Shown here: one piece after another, positions 1-11,186 of the stretch | Position numbering within the stretch: the first letter of the stretch is position 1 | Layout of the letters: each line of letters begins with the position of its first letter | Source: Saccoglossus kowalevskii | Taxonomy: Eukaryota; Hemichordata; Enteropneusta; Harrimaniidae | Length of the DNA stretch: 38,310 nucleotides | Direction: 5' to 3' | NCBI RefSeq assembly: GCF_000003605.2 | Contig: NW_003148484.1 | Coordinates: forward strand, 1 to 38,310 | Notes under the pieces: model-generated | What the model saw: the letters and a program-made list of their open reading frames with translations, nothing else | What the model was told of the DNA's origin: nothing | The model's database searches: none | Made by a program: the position numbers and the translations under genes

Positions 1-420
1 CATCACACTGATGGTGATATGGGGTTTCTGATCTGCACCCCTGTGTTATATCACACTGGTGATATGGGTTTTTGATCTGCACCCTGTGTTATATCACACT
101 GTGGTGATATGTGTTTTTGATCTGCACCCTGTTTTAAATCACACTGTGGTGATATGTGTTTTTGATCTGCTACCTGTGTTACACCCCACTGTGGTGATAT
201 GGGTTTTTGATTTGCACCCTGTGTTATATCACACTGTGGTGATATGTGTTTTTGATCTGCACCCTGTTTTAAATCACACTGTGGTGATATGTGTTTTTGA
301 TCTGCTACCTGTGTTACACCCCACTGTGGTGATATGGGTTTTTGATCTGCTACCTGTGTTATATCACACTGTGGTGATATGTGTTTTTGATCTGCACCCT
401 GTTTTAAATCACACTGTGGT
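1..420 (+). repeat. 135-bp trimer HOR with TTTTAAATC marker
   Basis: GTTTTAAATC occurs at 131, 266 and 401, exactly 135 bp (3 x 45) apart. Each trimer runs TATATCAC monomer, TTTTAAATC monomer, then a CTACC/ACACCCCAC monomer, with GTGTTTTT replacing GGGTTTTT in two of the three. The first 45 bases carry three extra-base differences (ACTGATGG, GGGGTTTC, ACCCCTG) relative to the matching monomer at 1140-1182, which may be sequence error at an edge. Confidence 0.9.
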
Positions 421-735
421 GATATGTGTTTTTGATCTGCACCCTGTGTTACATCCCACTGTGGTGATATGGGTTTCTGATCTGCACCCTGTGTTACATC
501 CCACTGTGGTGATATGGGTTTTTGATCTGCACCCTGTGTTACATCCCACTGTGGTGATATGGGTTTTTGATCTGCACCCTGTGTTACATCCCACTGTGGT
601 GATATGGGTTTTTGATCTGCACCCTGTGTTACATCCCACTGTGGTGATATGGGTTTTTGATCTGCACCCTGTGTTACATCCCACTGTGGTGATATGGGTT
701 TTTGATCTGCACCCCGTGTTACATCACACTGTGGT
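421..735 (+). repeat. Homogeneous TCCCAC-type 45-mer run
   Basis: Six consecutive 45-mers at 421-690 all carry TCCCAC in place of TCACAC. They are followed at 691-735 by a monomer with ACCCCGTG, one of the few CpGs in this part of the array. The same ACCCCGTG monomer recurs at 1633-1677 at the end of another TCCCAC run, so the two stretches are related copies. Confidence 0.88.
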
Positions 736-1182
736 GATATGGGTTTTTGATCTGTCCTGTGTTACATCACACTGTGGTGATATGGGTTTTTGATCTGCAC
801 CCTGTGTTACATCACACTGTGGTGATATGGATTTTTGATCTGCTACCTTGTGTTACATCACACTGTGGTGATATGGGTTTTTGATCTACACCCTGTGTTA
901 CATCACTATGTGGTGATATGGGTTTTTGATCTGCACCCTCTGTTACATCACACTTTGGTGATATGGGTGTTTGATATGCACCCTGTGTTACATCACACTG
1001 TGGTGATATGGGTTTTTGATCTGCACCCTGTGTTACATCACACTGTGGTGATATTGGTTTTTGATCTGCACCCTGTGTTACATCACACTGTGGTGATATG
1101 GGTTTTTGATCTGCACCCTGTGTTACATCACACTGTGGTGATATGGGTTTCTGATCTGCACCCTGTGTTATATCACACTGGT
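736..1182 (+). repeat. TCACAC-type monomers with one 46-mer
   Basis: Starts with a 43-mer (GATCTGTCCTG). A 46-mer with GATTTTTGATCTGCTACCTTG is at 824-869, followed by CACTATGTGG and CACTTTGGTG monomers. These are the first three members of the 267-bp hexamer found elsewhere, but here TCACAC 45-mers follow instead of the rest of the hexamer. It closes with a CACTGGTG 43-mer at 1140-1182. Confidence 0.85.
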
Positions 1183-1677
1183 GATATGGGTTTTTGATCT
1201 GCACCCTGTGTTACATCCCACTGTGGTGATATGTGTTTTTGATCTGCTACCTGTGTTACACCCCACTGTGGTGATATGGGTTTTTGATCTGCTACCTGTG
1301 TTATATCACACTGTGGTGATATGTGTTTTTGATCTGCACCCTGTTTTAAATCACACTGTGGTGATATGTGTTTTTGATCTGCACCCTGTGTTACATCCCA
1401 CTGTGGTGATATGGGTTTCTGATCTGCACCCTGTGTTACATCCCACTGTGGTGATATGGGTTTTTGATCTGCACCCTGTGTTACATCACACTGTGGTGAT
1501 ATGTGTTTTTGATCTGCACCCTGTGTTACATCCCACTGTGGTGATATGGGTTTTTGATCTGCACCCTGTGTTACATCCCACTGTGGTGATATGGGTTTTT
1601 GATCTGCACCCTGTGTTACATCCCACTGTGGTGATATGGGTTTTTGATCTGCACCCCGTGTTACATCACACTGTGGT
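1183..1677 (+). repeat. TTTTAAATC-marker block followed by TCCCAC run
   Basis: One copy of the TTTTAAATC marker at 1343 with its usual neighbours: a TATATCAC monomer before, a GTGTTTTT/TCCCAC monomer after, then GGGTTTCTG. The remainder is mostly TCCCAC 45-mers ending in the ACCCCGTG monomer at 1633-1677. The order resembles 330-735 with one trimer and some TCCCAC units missing. Confidence 0.85.
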
Positions 1678-2299
1678 GATATGGGTTTTTGATCTGTCCT
1701 GTGTTACATCACACTGTGGTGATATGGGTTTTTGATCTGCACCCTGTGTTACATCACACTGTGGTGATATGGATTTTTGATCTGCTACCTTGTGTTACAT
1801 CACACTGTGGTGATATGGGTTTTTGATCTACACCCTGTGTTACATCACTATGTGGTGATATGGGTTTTTGATCTGCACCCTCTGTTACATCACACTTTGG
1901 TGATATGGGTGTTTGATATGCCCTGTGTTACATCCCACTGTGGTGATATGGGTTTTTGATCTGCACCCTGTGTTACATCACACTGTGGTGATATGGGTTT
2001 TTGATCTGCCCTGTGTTACATCACACTGTGGTGATATGGATTTTTGATCTGCTACCTTGTGTTACATCACACTGTGGTGATATGGGTTTTTGATCTACAC
2101 CCTGTGTTACATCACAATGTGGTGATATGGGTTTTTGATCTGCACCCTCTGTTACATCACACTTTGGTGATATGGGTTTTTGATCTGCCCTGTGTTACAT
2201 CCCACTGTGGTGATATGGGTTTTTGATCTGCACCCTGTGTTACATCACACTGTGGTGATATGGGTTTTTGATCTGCCCTGTGTTACATCACACTGTGGT
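1678..2299 (+). repeat. 267-bp hexamer HOR, two tandem copies
   Basis: The 46-mer starts at 1766 and 2033, exactly 267 bp apart. Members in order are 46 + 45 + 45 + 43 + 45 + 43 bp, carrying CTACCTTG, CACAATGTGG (CACTATGTGG in copy 1), CCCTCTG with CACTTTGG, a CCCTG/TCCCAC 43-mer, a plain 45-mer and a plain 43-mer. Copy 1 has GGGTGTTTGATATG near 1909, shared with 19480, which marks these two loci as relatives. Confidence 0.92.
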
Positions 2300-2748
2300 A
2301 ATATGGGTTTTTGATCTGCACCCTGTGTTACATCCCACTGTGGTGATATGGGTTTTTGATCTGCACCCTGTGTTACATCACACTGTGGTGATATGTGTTT
2401 TTGATCTGCACCCTGTGTTACATCCCACTGTGGTGGTATGGGTTTTTGATCTGCACCCTGTGTTACATCCCACTGTGGTGATATGGGTTTTTGATCTGCA
2501 CCCTGTGTTACATCCCACTGTGGTGACATGGGTTTTTGATCTGCACCCTGTGTTACATCACACTGTGGTGATAAGGGTTTTTGATCTGTCCTGTGTTACA
2601 TCACACTGTGGTGATATGGGTTTTTGATCTGCACCCTGTGTTACATCACACTGTGGTGATATGGGTTTTTGATCTGCACCCTGTGTTACATCACACTGTG
2701 GGTGATATGGGTTTTTGATCTGCACCCTGTGTTACACCCCACTGTGGT
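2300..2748 (+). repeat. C block (GGTGGTATG / GGTGACATG order)
   Basis: A recurring order: GGTAATATG monomer, TCCCAC, TCACAC with GTGTTTTT, TCCCAC with GGTGGTATG, TCCCAC, TCCCAC with GGTGACATG, then TCACAC. This copy has GATAAGGG at 2570, seen elsewhere only at 20675. It closes with a one-base-longer monomer (TGTGGGTGAT, ~2697) and an ACACCCCAC monomer, the usual lead-in to an A block. Confidence 0.87.
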
Positions 2749-3061
2749 GATATGGGTTTTTGATCTGCCCTGTGTTACATCCCACTGTGGTGATATGGGT
2801 TTTTGATCTGCACCCTGTGTTACATCCCACTTTGGTGATATGGGTTTTTGATCTGCTACCTGTGTTATATCACACTGTGGGGATATGGGTTTTTGATCTG
2901 CTGCCTGTGTTACATCACGCTGTGGTGATATGGGTTTTTGATCTACACCCTGTGTTATATCCCACTGTGGTGGTATGGGTTTTTGATCTGCACCCTGTGT
3001 TACATCACACTGTGGTGATGTGGGTTTTTGATCTGCACCCTGTGTTATATCCCACTGTGGT
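2749..3061 (+). repeat. A block, 313-bp heptamer HOR
   Basis: One 43-mer plus six 45-mers (313 bp). Diagnostic order: TCCCACTTTGG, CTACC with TATATCAC and TGTGGGGATATG, CTGCC with CACGCTG (CpG at 2918), CTACACC with TATATCCCAC and GGTGGTATG, then GATGTGGG and a second TATATCCC. CACGCTG occurs 15 times in the window and tags each canonical A block. Confidence 0.92.
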
Positions 3062-3417
3062 GATATGGGTTTTTGATCTGCCCTGTGTTACATCCCACTG
3101 TGGTGATATGGGTTTTTGATCTGCACCCTGTGTTACATCCCACTGTGGTGATATGGGTTTTTGATCTGCACCCTGTGTTACATCCCACTGTGGTGATATG
3201 GGTTTTTGATCTGCACCCTGTGTTATATCACACTGTGGTGATATTGGTTTTTGATCTGTCCTGTGTTACATCACACTGTGGTGATATGGGTTTTTGATCT
3301 GCACCCTGTGTTACATCACACTGTGGTGATATGGGTTTTTGATCTGCACCCTGTGTTACATCCCACTGTGGTGATATGGGTTTTTGATCTGCACCCTGTG
3401 TTATATCACACTGTGGT
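3062..3417 (+). repeat. 178-bp tetramer HOR, two tandem copies
   Basis: Two units begin at 3062 and 3240, each 43 + 45 + 45 + 45 bp, ending with a TATATCAC monomer followed by GATATTGG. Copy 1 is TCCCAC-rich and copy 2 carries TCACAC in its first two positions. I saw no other clear tandem copy of this tetramer in the window. Confidence 0.85.
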
Positions 3418-3585
3418 GATATTGGTTTTTGATCTGTCCTGTGTTACATCACACTGTGGTGATATGGGTTTTTGATCTGCACCCTGTGTTACATCACACT
3501 GTGGTGATATGGGTTTTTGATCTGCATCCTGTGTTACATCACACTGTGGTGATATGGGTTTTTGATCTACTACCTTGTGTTACAT
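3418..3585 (+). repeat. Transitional monomers leading into D block
   Basis: A GATATTGG 43-mer, plain TCACAC 45-mers, one with GATCTGCATCC, and one with GATCTACTACCTTG. The CTACTACC form is rare, reappearing near 34095 and 34140. Nothing but array is present. Confidence 0.8.
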
Positions 3586-4262
3586 CACACTGTGTGTGAT
3601 ATGGGTTTTTGATCTGCTACCTGTGTTACATCACACTGTGGTGATATGGGTTTTTGATCTGCACCCTGTGTTACATCACACTGTGGTGATATGGGTTTTT
3701 AATCTGCACCTTGTGTTACATCACACTGGTCATATGGGTTTTTGATCTGCCCTGTGTTACATCACACTGTGGTGATATGGGTTTTTGATCTGCCCTGTGT
3801 TACATCACACTGTGGTGATATGGGTTTTTGATCTGCACCCTGTGTTACATCACACTGTGGTGATATGGGTTTTTGATCTGCACCCTGTGTTACATCACAC
3901 TGTGGTGATATGGGTTTTTGATCTGCACCCTGTGTTACATCACACTGTGGTGATATTGGTTTTTGATCTGCACCCTGTGTTACATCACACTATGGTGATA
4001 TGGGTTTTTGATCTGCACCCTGTGTTACACCCCACTGTGGTGATATGGGTTTTTGATCTGCACCCTGTGTTATATCACACTGGTGATATGGGTTTTTGAT
4101 CTGCACCCTGTGTTACATCACACTGTGGTGATATGTGTTTTTGATCTGCTACCTGTGTTATATCACACTGTGGTGATATGGGTTTTTGATCTGCACCCTG
4201 TGTTACATCACACTGTGGTGATATGGGTTTCTGATCTGCACCCTGTGTTATATCACACTGGT
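3586..4262 (+). repeat. D block (CACTGGTCATATG marker)
   Basis: Begins with CACTGTGTGTGATAT, then GTTTTTAATCTGCACCTTG and GGTCATATG at 3728, then TCACAC monomers, GATATTGG, CACTATGG, ACACCCCAC and CACTGGTG 43-mers. The stretch recurs at 13524-14200 with a constant offset of 9,938 bp and again at ~15265. GGTCATATG is present ten times in the window. Confidence 0.88.
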
Positions 4263-4442
4263 GATATGGGTTTTTGATCTGCACCCTGTGTTATATCACA
4301 CTGTGGTGATATGTGTTTTTGATCTGCACCCTGTTTTAAATCACACTGTGGTGATATGTGTTTTTGATCTGCTACCTGTGTTACACCCCACTGTGGTGAT
4401 ATGGGTTTTTGATCTGCACCCTGTGTTACATCACACTGTGGT
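4263..4442 (+). repeat. Single TTTTAAATC trimer and junction
   Basis: TATATCAC monomer, TTTTAAATC marker at 4333, ACACCCCAC monomer, then a TCACAC monomer that joins to an E block. It is the 135-bp trimer present once. The upstream neighbour of the related 11142 segment is an A block, so a block junction lies near 4440. Confidence 0.82.
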
Positions 4443-5132
4443 GATGTGGGTTTTTGATCTGCACCCTGTGTTATATCCCACTGTGGTGATATGGGTTTTT
4501 GATCTGCCCTGTGTTACATCCCACTGTGGTGATATGGGTTTTTGATCTGCACCCTGTGTTACATCCCACTGTGGTGATATGGGTTTTTGATCTGCACCCT
4601 GTGTTACATCTCACTGTGGTGATATGGGTTTTTGATCTGCACCCTGTGTTATATCACACTGTGGTGATATGGGTTTTTGATCTGTCCTGTGTTACATCAC
4701 ACTGTGGTGATATGGGTTTTTGATCTGCACCCTGTGTTACATCACACTGTGGTGATATGGGTTTTTGATCTGCTACCTTGTGTTACATCACACTGTGGTG
4801 ATATGGGTTTTTGATCTGCACCCTGTGTTACATCACAATGTGGTGATATGGGTTTTTGATCTGCACCCTCTGTTACATCACACTTTGGTGATATGGGTTT
4901 TTGATCTGCCCTGTGTTACATCCCACTGTGGTGATATGGGTTTTTGATCTGCACCCTGTGTTACATCCCACTGTGGTGATATGGGTTTTTGATCTGCACC
5001 CTGTGTTATATCACACTATGGTGATATGGGTTTTGATCTGCCCTGTGTTACATCACACTGTGGTGATATTGGTTTTTGATCTGCCCTGTATTACATCACA
5101 CTGTGGTGATATGGGTTTTTGATCGGCCCTGT
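4443..5132 (+). repeat. E block, copy of 11142-11831
   Basis: Matches 11142-11831 at a constant offset of 6,699 bp. Diagnostic features are GATGTGGG at the left edge, TCTCAC near 4608, a 46-mer at 4754-4799, CACTATGG followed by a short T4 tract (GGGTTTTGATC, ~5031), GATATTGG, CCCTGTATTAC and GATCGGCCC. The T4 signature appears at four loci in the window. Confidence 0.9.
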
Positions 5133-5375
5133 GATACATCACACTGTGGTGAATATGGGTTTTGATCTGCACCCTGTGTTACATCACACTGTGGTGATAT
5201 GAGTTTTTTGATCTGTCCTGTGTTACATCACACTGTGGTGATATGGGTTTTTGATTTGCACCCTGTGTTACATCACACTGTGGTGATATGGATTTTTGAT
5301 TTGCTACCTTGTGTTACATCACACTATGGTGATATGGGTTTTTGATCTGCACCCTGTGTTACACCCCTCTGTGGT
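5133..5375 (+). repeat. Irregular monomers after E block
   Basis: Higher local divergence: GTGATACATC, GGTGAATATGGG with T4, GATATGAG with T6, and GATTTGCACC/GATTTGCTACC. From about 5289 the order matches 26390 onward (offset 21,101), including the CACCCCTCTG variant shared with 24072 and 26462. The left part has no matching neighbour that I could find. Confidence 0.8.
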
Positions 5376-5739
5376 GATATGGGTTTTTGATCTGCACCCT
5401 GTGTTATATCACACTGGTGATATGGGTTTTTGATCTGCACCCTGTGTTATATCACACTGTGGTGATATGTGTTTTTGATCTGCTACCTGTGTTATATCAC
5501 ACTGTGGTGATATGGGTTTTTGATCTGCACCCTGTGTTACACCCCACTGTGGTGATATGTGTTTTTGATCTGCTACCTGTGTTATATCACACTGTGGTGA
5601 TATGGGTTTTTGATCTGCACCAATGTGTTACATCCCACTGTGGTGATATGTGTTTTTGATCTGCTACCTGTGTTATATCACACTGTGGTGATATGGGTTT
5701 TTGATCTGCACCCTGTGTTACATCCCACTGTGGTGATAT
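5376..5739 (+). repeat. F block (alternating CTACC / GTGTTTTT monomers)
   Basis: TATATCAC monomers with GATCTGCTACC alternate with GATCTGCACC monomers, and the linkers alternate GTGTTTTT and GGGTTTTT, giving a 90-bp rhythm. F blocks also start at 12385, 24086, 26477 and 35015. A two-base insertion (CACCAATGTG at ~5620) is unique here and sits where this copy departs from the others. Confidence 0.84.
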
Positions 5740-6940
5740 GGGTTTTTGATCTGCACCCTGTGTTACATCACACTGTGATGATATGTGTTTTTGATCTGCA
5801 CCCTGTGTTACATCCCACTGTGGTGGTATGGGTTTTTGATCTGCACCCTGTGTTACATCCCACTTTGGTGATATGGGTTTTTGATCTGCTACCTGTGTTA
5901 TATCACACTGTGGGGATATGGGTTTTTGATCTGCTGCCTGTGTTACATCACGCTGTGGTGATATGGGTTTTTGATCTACACCCTGTGTTATATCCCACTG
6001 TGGTGGTATGGGTTTTTGATCTGCACCCTGTGTTACATCACACTGTGGTGATATGTGTTTTTGATCTGCACCCTCTGTTACATCACACTTTGGTGATATG
6101 GGTTTTTGATCTGCCCTGTGTTACATCCCACTGTGGTGATATGGGTTTTTGATCTGCACCCTGTGTTACATCACACTGTGGTGATATGGGTTTTTGATCT
6201 GCCCTGTGTTACATCACACTGTGGTGATATGGGTTTTTGATCTGCACCCTGTGTTACATCCCACTGTGGTGATATGGGTTTTTGATCTGCACCCTGTGTT
6301 ACATCCCACTGTGGTGACATGGGTTTTTGATCTGCACCCTGTGTTACATCACACTGTGGTGATATGGGTTTTTGATCTGCACCCTGTGTTACATCACACT
6401 GTGGGTGATATGGGTTTTTGATCTGCACCCTGTGTTACACCCCACTGTGGTGATATGGGTTTTTGATCTGCCCTGTGTTACATCCCACTGTGGTGATATG
6501 GGTTTTTGATCTGCACCCTGTGTTACATCCCACTTTGGTGATATGGGTTTTTGATCTGCTACCTGTGTTATATCACACTGTGGGGATATGGGTTTTTGAT
6601 CTGCTGCCTGTGTTACATCACGCTGTGGTGATATGGGTTTTTGATCTACACCCTGTGTTATATCCCACTGTGGTGGTATGGGTTTTTGATCTGCACCCTG
6701 TGTTACATCACACTGTGGTGATGTGGGTTTTTGATCTGCACCCTGTGTTATATCCCACTGTGGTGATATGGGTTTTTGATCTGCCCTGTGTTACATCCCA
6801 CTGTGGTGATATGGGTTTTTGATCTGCACCCTGTGTTACATCACACTGTGGTGATATGGGTTTTTGATCTGCCCTGTGTTACATCACACTGTGGTGATAT
6901 GGGTTTTTGATCTGCACCCTGTGTTACATCACACTGTGGT
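5740..6940 (+). repeat. ~1.7-kb composite unit, first (shorter) copy
   Basis: CTGTGATGATATG at 5773 and CACGCTG CpGs at 5951 and 6621 match 7471, 7649 and 8407. The first two are at offset 1,698. The third is at 1,786 because an 88-bp pair (43 + 45) near 6340 is absent here. Two A-type stretches flank a short C-type stretch. Confidence 0.86.
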
Positions 6941-8681
6941 GATATGGTTTTTTTTATCTGCCCTGTGTTACATCACACTGTGGTGATATGGGTTTTTGAT
7001 CTACACCCTGTGTTACAGCACACTGTGGTGATATGGGTTTTTGATCTACACCCTGTGTTACAGCACACTGTGGTAATATGGGTTTTTGATCTGCACCCTG
7101 TGTTACATCCCACTGTGGTGATATGGGTTTTTGATCTGCACCCTGTGTTACATCACACTGTGGTGATATGTGTTTTTGATCTGCACCCTGTGTTACATCC
7201 CACTGTGGTGGTATGGGTTTTTGATCTGCACCCTGTGTTACATCCCACTGTGGTGATATGGGTTTTTGATCTGCACCCTGTGTTACATCCCACTGTGGTG
7301 ACATGGGTTTTTGATCTGCACCCTGTGTTACATCACACTGTGGTGATATGGGTTTTTGATCTGTCCTGTGTTACAGCACACTGTGGTAATATGGGTTTTT
7401 GATCTGCACCCTGTGTTACATCCCACTGTGGTGATATGGGTTTTTGATCTGCACCCTGTGTTACATCACACTGTGATGATATGTGTTTTTGATCTGCACC
7501 CTGTGTTACATCCCACTGTGGTGGTATGGGTTTTTGATCTGCACCCTGTGTTACATCCCACTTTGGTGATATGGGTTTTTGATCTGCTACCTGTGTTATA
7601 TCACACTGTGGGGATATGGGTTTTTGATCTGCTGCCTGTGTTACATCACGCTGTGGTGATATGGGTTTTTGATCTACACCCTGTGTTATATCCCACTGTG
7701 GTGGTATGGGTTTTTGATCTGCACCCTGTGTTACATCACACTGTGGTGATATGTGTTTTTGATCTGCACCCTCTGTTACATCACACTTTGGTGATATGGG
7801 TTTTTGATCTGCCCTGTGTTACATCCCACTGTGGTGATATGGGTTTTTGATCTGCACCCTGTGTTACATCACACTGTGGTGATATGGGTTTTTGATCTGC
7901 CCTGTGTTACATCACACTGTGGTGATATGGGTTTTTGATCTGCACCCTGTGTTACATCCCACTGTGGTGATATGGGTTTTTGATCTGCACCCTGTGTTAC
8001 ATCCCACTGTGGTGACATGGGTTTTTGATCTGCACCCTGTGTTACATCACACTGTGGTGATATGGGTTTTTGATCTGTCCTGTGTTACATCACACTGTGG
8101 TGATATGGGTTTTTGATCTGCACCCTGTGTTACATCACACTGTGGTGATATGGGTTTTTGATCTGCACCCTGTGTTACATCACACTGTGGGTGATATGGG
8201 TTTTTGATCTGCACCCTGTGTTACACCCCACTGTGGTGATATGGGTTTTTGATCTGCCCTGTGTTACATCCCACTGTGGTGATATGGGTTTTTGATCTGC
8301 ACCCTGTGTTACATCCCACTTTGGTGATATGGGTTTTTGATCTGCTACCTGTGTTATATCACACTGTGGGGATATGGGTTTTTGATCTGCTGCCTGTGTT
8401 ACATCACGCTGTGGTGATATGGGTTTTTGATCTACACCCTGTGTTATATCCCACTGTGGTGGTATGGGTTTTTGATCTGCACCCTGTGTTACATCACACT
8501 GTGGTGATGTGGGTTTTTGATCTGCACCCTGTGTTATATCCCACTGTGGTGATATGGGTTTTTGATCTGCCCTGTGTTACATCCCACTGTGGTGATATGG
8601 GTTTTTGATCTGCCCTGTGTTACATCACACTGTGGTGATATGGGTTTTTGATCTGCACCCTGTGTTACATCACACTGTGGT
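6941..8681 (+). repeat. ~1.7-kb composite unit, full 1,741-bp copy
   Basis: Begins at the long poly-T monomer (T8 at 6948-6955, GGTTTTTTTTATCTG) and ends just before the next one (T8 at 8689), 1,741 bp on. Contents: CAGCACAC monomers, C block, GGTAATATG, CTGTGATGATATG (7471), A-type stretch (CpG 7649), short C block, A block (CpG 8407). 7150-8505 recurs at 30447-31802. Confidence 0.9.
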
Positions 8682-9490
8682 GATATGGTTTTTTTTATCT
8701 GCCCTGTGTTACATCACACTGTGGTGATATGGGTTTTTGATCTACACCCTGTGTTACAGCACACTGTGGTGATATGGGTTTTTGATCTACACCCTGTGTT
8801 ACAGCACACTGTGGTAATATGGGTTTTTGATCTGCACCCTGTGTTACATCCCACTGTGGTGATATGGGTTTTTGATCTGCACCCTGTGTTACATCACACT
8901 GTGGTGATATGTGTTTTTGATCTGCACCCTGTGTTACATCCCACTGTGGTGGTATGGGTTTTTGATCTGCACCCTGTGTTACATCCCACTGTGGTGATAT
9001 GGGTTTTTGATCTGCACCCTGTGTTACATCCCACTGTGGTGACATGGGTTTTTGATCTGCACCCTGTGTTACATCACACTGTGGTGATATGGGTTTTTGA
9101 TCTGTCCTGTGTTACAGCACACTGTGGTAATATGGGTTTTTGATCTGCACCCTGTGTTACATCCCACTGTGGTGATATGGGTTTTTGATCTGCACCCTGT
9201 GTTACATCACACTGTGATGATATGTGTTTTTGATCTGCACCCTGTGTTACATCCCACTGTGGTGGTATGGGTTTTTGATCTGCACCCTGTGTTACATCCC
9301 ACTTTGGTGATATGGGTTTTTGATCTGCTACCTGTGTTATATCACACTGTGGGGATATGGGTTTTTGATCTGCTGCCTGTGTTACATCACGCTGTGGTGA
9401 TATGGGTTTTTGATCTACACCCTGTGTTATATCCCACTGTGGTGGTATGGGTTTTTGATCTGCACCCTGTGTTACATCACACTGTGGTGA
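8682..9490 (+). repeat. ~1.7-kb composite unit, third copy, left part
   Basis: Same order as 6941-7750 at offset 1,741: poly-T monomer, two CAGCACAC monomers, C block, CTGTGATGATATG (9212) and an A-type stretch with CpG at 9390. After the GTGTTTTT monomer near 9490 it departs from the earlier copy and enters a TCCCAC run. Confidence 0.88.
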
Positions 9491-10290
9491 TATGTGTTTT
9501 TGATCTGCACCCTGTGTTACATCCCACTGTGGTGATATGGGTTTTTGATCTGCACCCTGTGTTACATCCCACTGTGGTGATATGGGTTTTTGATCTGCAC
9601 CCTGTGTTACATCCCACTGTGGTGATATGGGTTTTTGATCTGCACCCTGTGTTACATCACACTGTGGTGATATGGGTTTTTGATCTGTCCTGTGTTACAT
9701 CACACTGTGGTGATATGGGTTTTTGATCTGCACCCTGTGTTACATCACACTGTGGTGATATGGATTTTTGATCTGCTACCTTGTGTTACATCACACTGTG
9801 GTGATATGGGTTTTTGATCTACACCCTGTGTTACATCACAATGTGGTGATATGGGTTTTTGATCTGCACCCTCTGTTACATCACACTTTGGTGATATGGG
9901 TTTTTGATCTGCCCTGTGTTACATCCCACTGTGGTGATATGGGTTTTTGATCTGCACCCTGTGTTACATCACACTGTGGTGATATGGGTTTTTGATCTGC
10001 CCTGTGTTTCATCACACTGTGGTGATATGGATTTTTGATCTGCTACCTTGTGTTACATCACACTGTGGTGATATGGGTTTTTGATTTACACCCTGTGTTA
10101 CATCACAATGTGGTGATATGGGTTTTTGATCTGCACCCTCTGTTACATCACACTTTGGTGATATGGGTTTTTGATCTGCCCTGTGTTACATCCCACTGTG
10201 GTGATATGGGTTTTTGATCTGCACCCTGTGTTACATCACACTGTGGTGATATGGGTTTTTGATCTGCCCTGTGTTACATCACACTGTGGT
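9491..10290 (+). repeat. TCCCAC run and 267-bp hexamer x2
   Basis: Three TCCCAC 45-mers and a TCACAC monomer lead to a TCCTG 43-mer, then two hexamers with 46-mers at 9757 and 10024 (267 bp apart). Both hexamers carry CACAATGTGG. Copy 2 has GATTTACACC and is preceded by GTGTTTCATC. The stretch recurs at ~16260-17059 with offset 6,769. Confidence 0.9.
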
Positions 10291-10873
10291 GATATGGGTT
10301 TTTGATCTGCACCCTGTGTTACATCACACTGTGGTGATATGGTTTTTTTTATCTGCCCTGTGTTACATCACACTGTGGTGATATGGGTTTTTGATCTACA
10401 CCCTGTGTTACAGCACACTGTGGTGATATGGGTTTTTGATCTACACCCTGTGTTACAGCACACTGTGGTAATATGGGTTTTTGATCTGCACCCTGTGTTA
10501 CATCCCACTGTGGTGATATGGGTTTTTGATCTGCACCCTGTGTTACATCACACTGTGGTGATATGTGTTTTTGATCTGCACCCTGTGTTACATCCCACTG
10601 TGGTGGTATGGGTTTTTGATCTGCACCCTGTGTTACATACCACTGTGGTGATATGGGTTTTTGATCTGCACCCTGTGTTACATCCCACTGTGGTGACATG
10701 GGTTTTTGATCTGCACCCTGTGTTACATCACACTGTGGTGATATGGGTTTTTGATCTGTCCTGTGTTACATCACACTGTGGTGATATGGGTTTTTGATCT
10801 GCACCCTGTGTTACATCACACTGTGGTGATATGGGTTTTTGATCTGCACCCTGTGTTACATCACACTGTGGGT
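10291..10873 (+). repeat. C block with poly-T monomer
   Basis: T8 at 10343-10350, two CAGCACAC monomers, GGTAATATG, then the C-block order including GGTGGTATG and GGTGACATG. A private base (TACCAC for TCCCAC, ~10638) distinguishes this copy. It ends with the TGTGGGTGAT monomer that usually precedes an A block. Confidence 0.87.
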
Positions 10874-11186
10874 GATATGGGTTTTTGATCTGCCCTGTGT
10901 TACATCCCACTGTGGTGATATGGGTTTTTGATCTGCACCCTGTGTTACATCCCACTTTGGTGATATGGGTTTTTGATCTGCTACCTGTGTTATATCACAC
11001 TGTGGGGATATGGGTTTTTGATCTGCTGCCTGTGTTACATCACGCTGTGGTGATATGGGTTTTTGATCTACACCCTGTGTTATATCCCACTGTGGTGGTA
11101 TGGGTTTTTGATCTGCACCCTGTGTTACATCACACTGTGGTGATGTGGGTTTTTGATCTGCACCCTGTGTTATATCCCACTGTGGT
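10874..11186 (+). repeat. A block, 313 bp
   Basis: Same heptamer order as 2749-3061, with the CACGCTG CpG at 11043. Here it is followed directly by the E block. The corresponding A block at 17643 is 6,769 bp downstream. Confidence 0.9.

Noticed and set aside
409-684. Reverse-strand frame with a cysteine-rich repeated peptide
   Set aside because: It is exactly the TCCCAC run read backwards. It is open because TCCCAC removes one TGA stop, and it has no independent evidence of coding.
4754-4799. 46-mer as an insertion of foreign sequence
   Set aside because: CTACCTTG differs from CACCCTG by one extra base and two substitutions, so it is a monomer variant. It is always in the hexamer or D/E contexts.
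6948-6955. Poly-T tract as a retrotransposon tail or polymerase III terminator
   Set aside because: The T7-T9 tract lies inside an otherwise ordinary monomer and repeats at 13 loci in the same context. No element body, target-site duplication or pol III promoter boxes were seen next to it.
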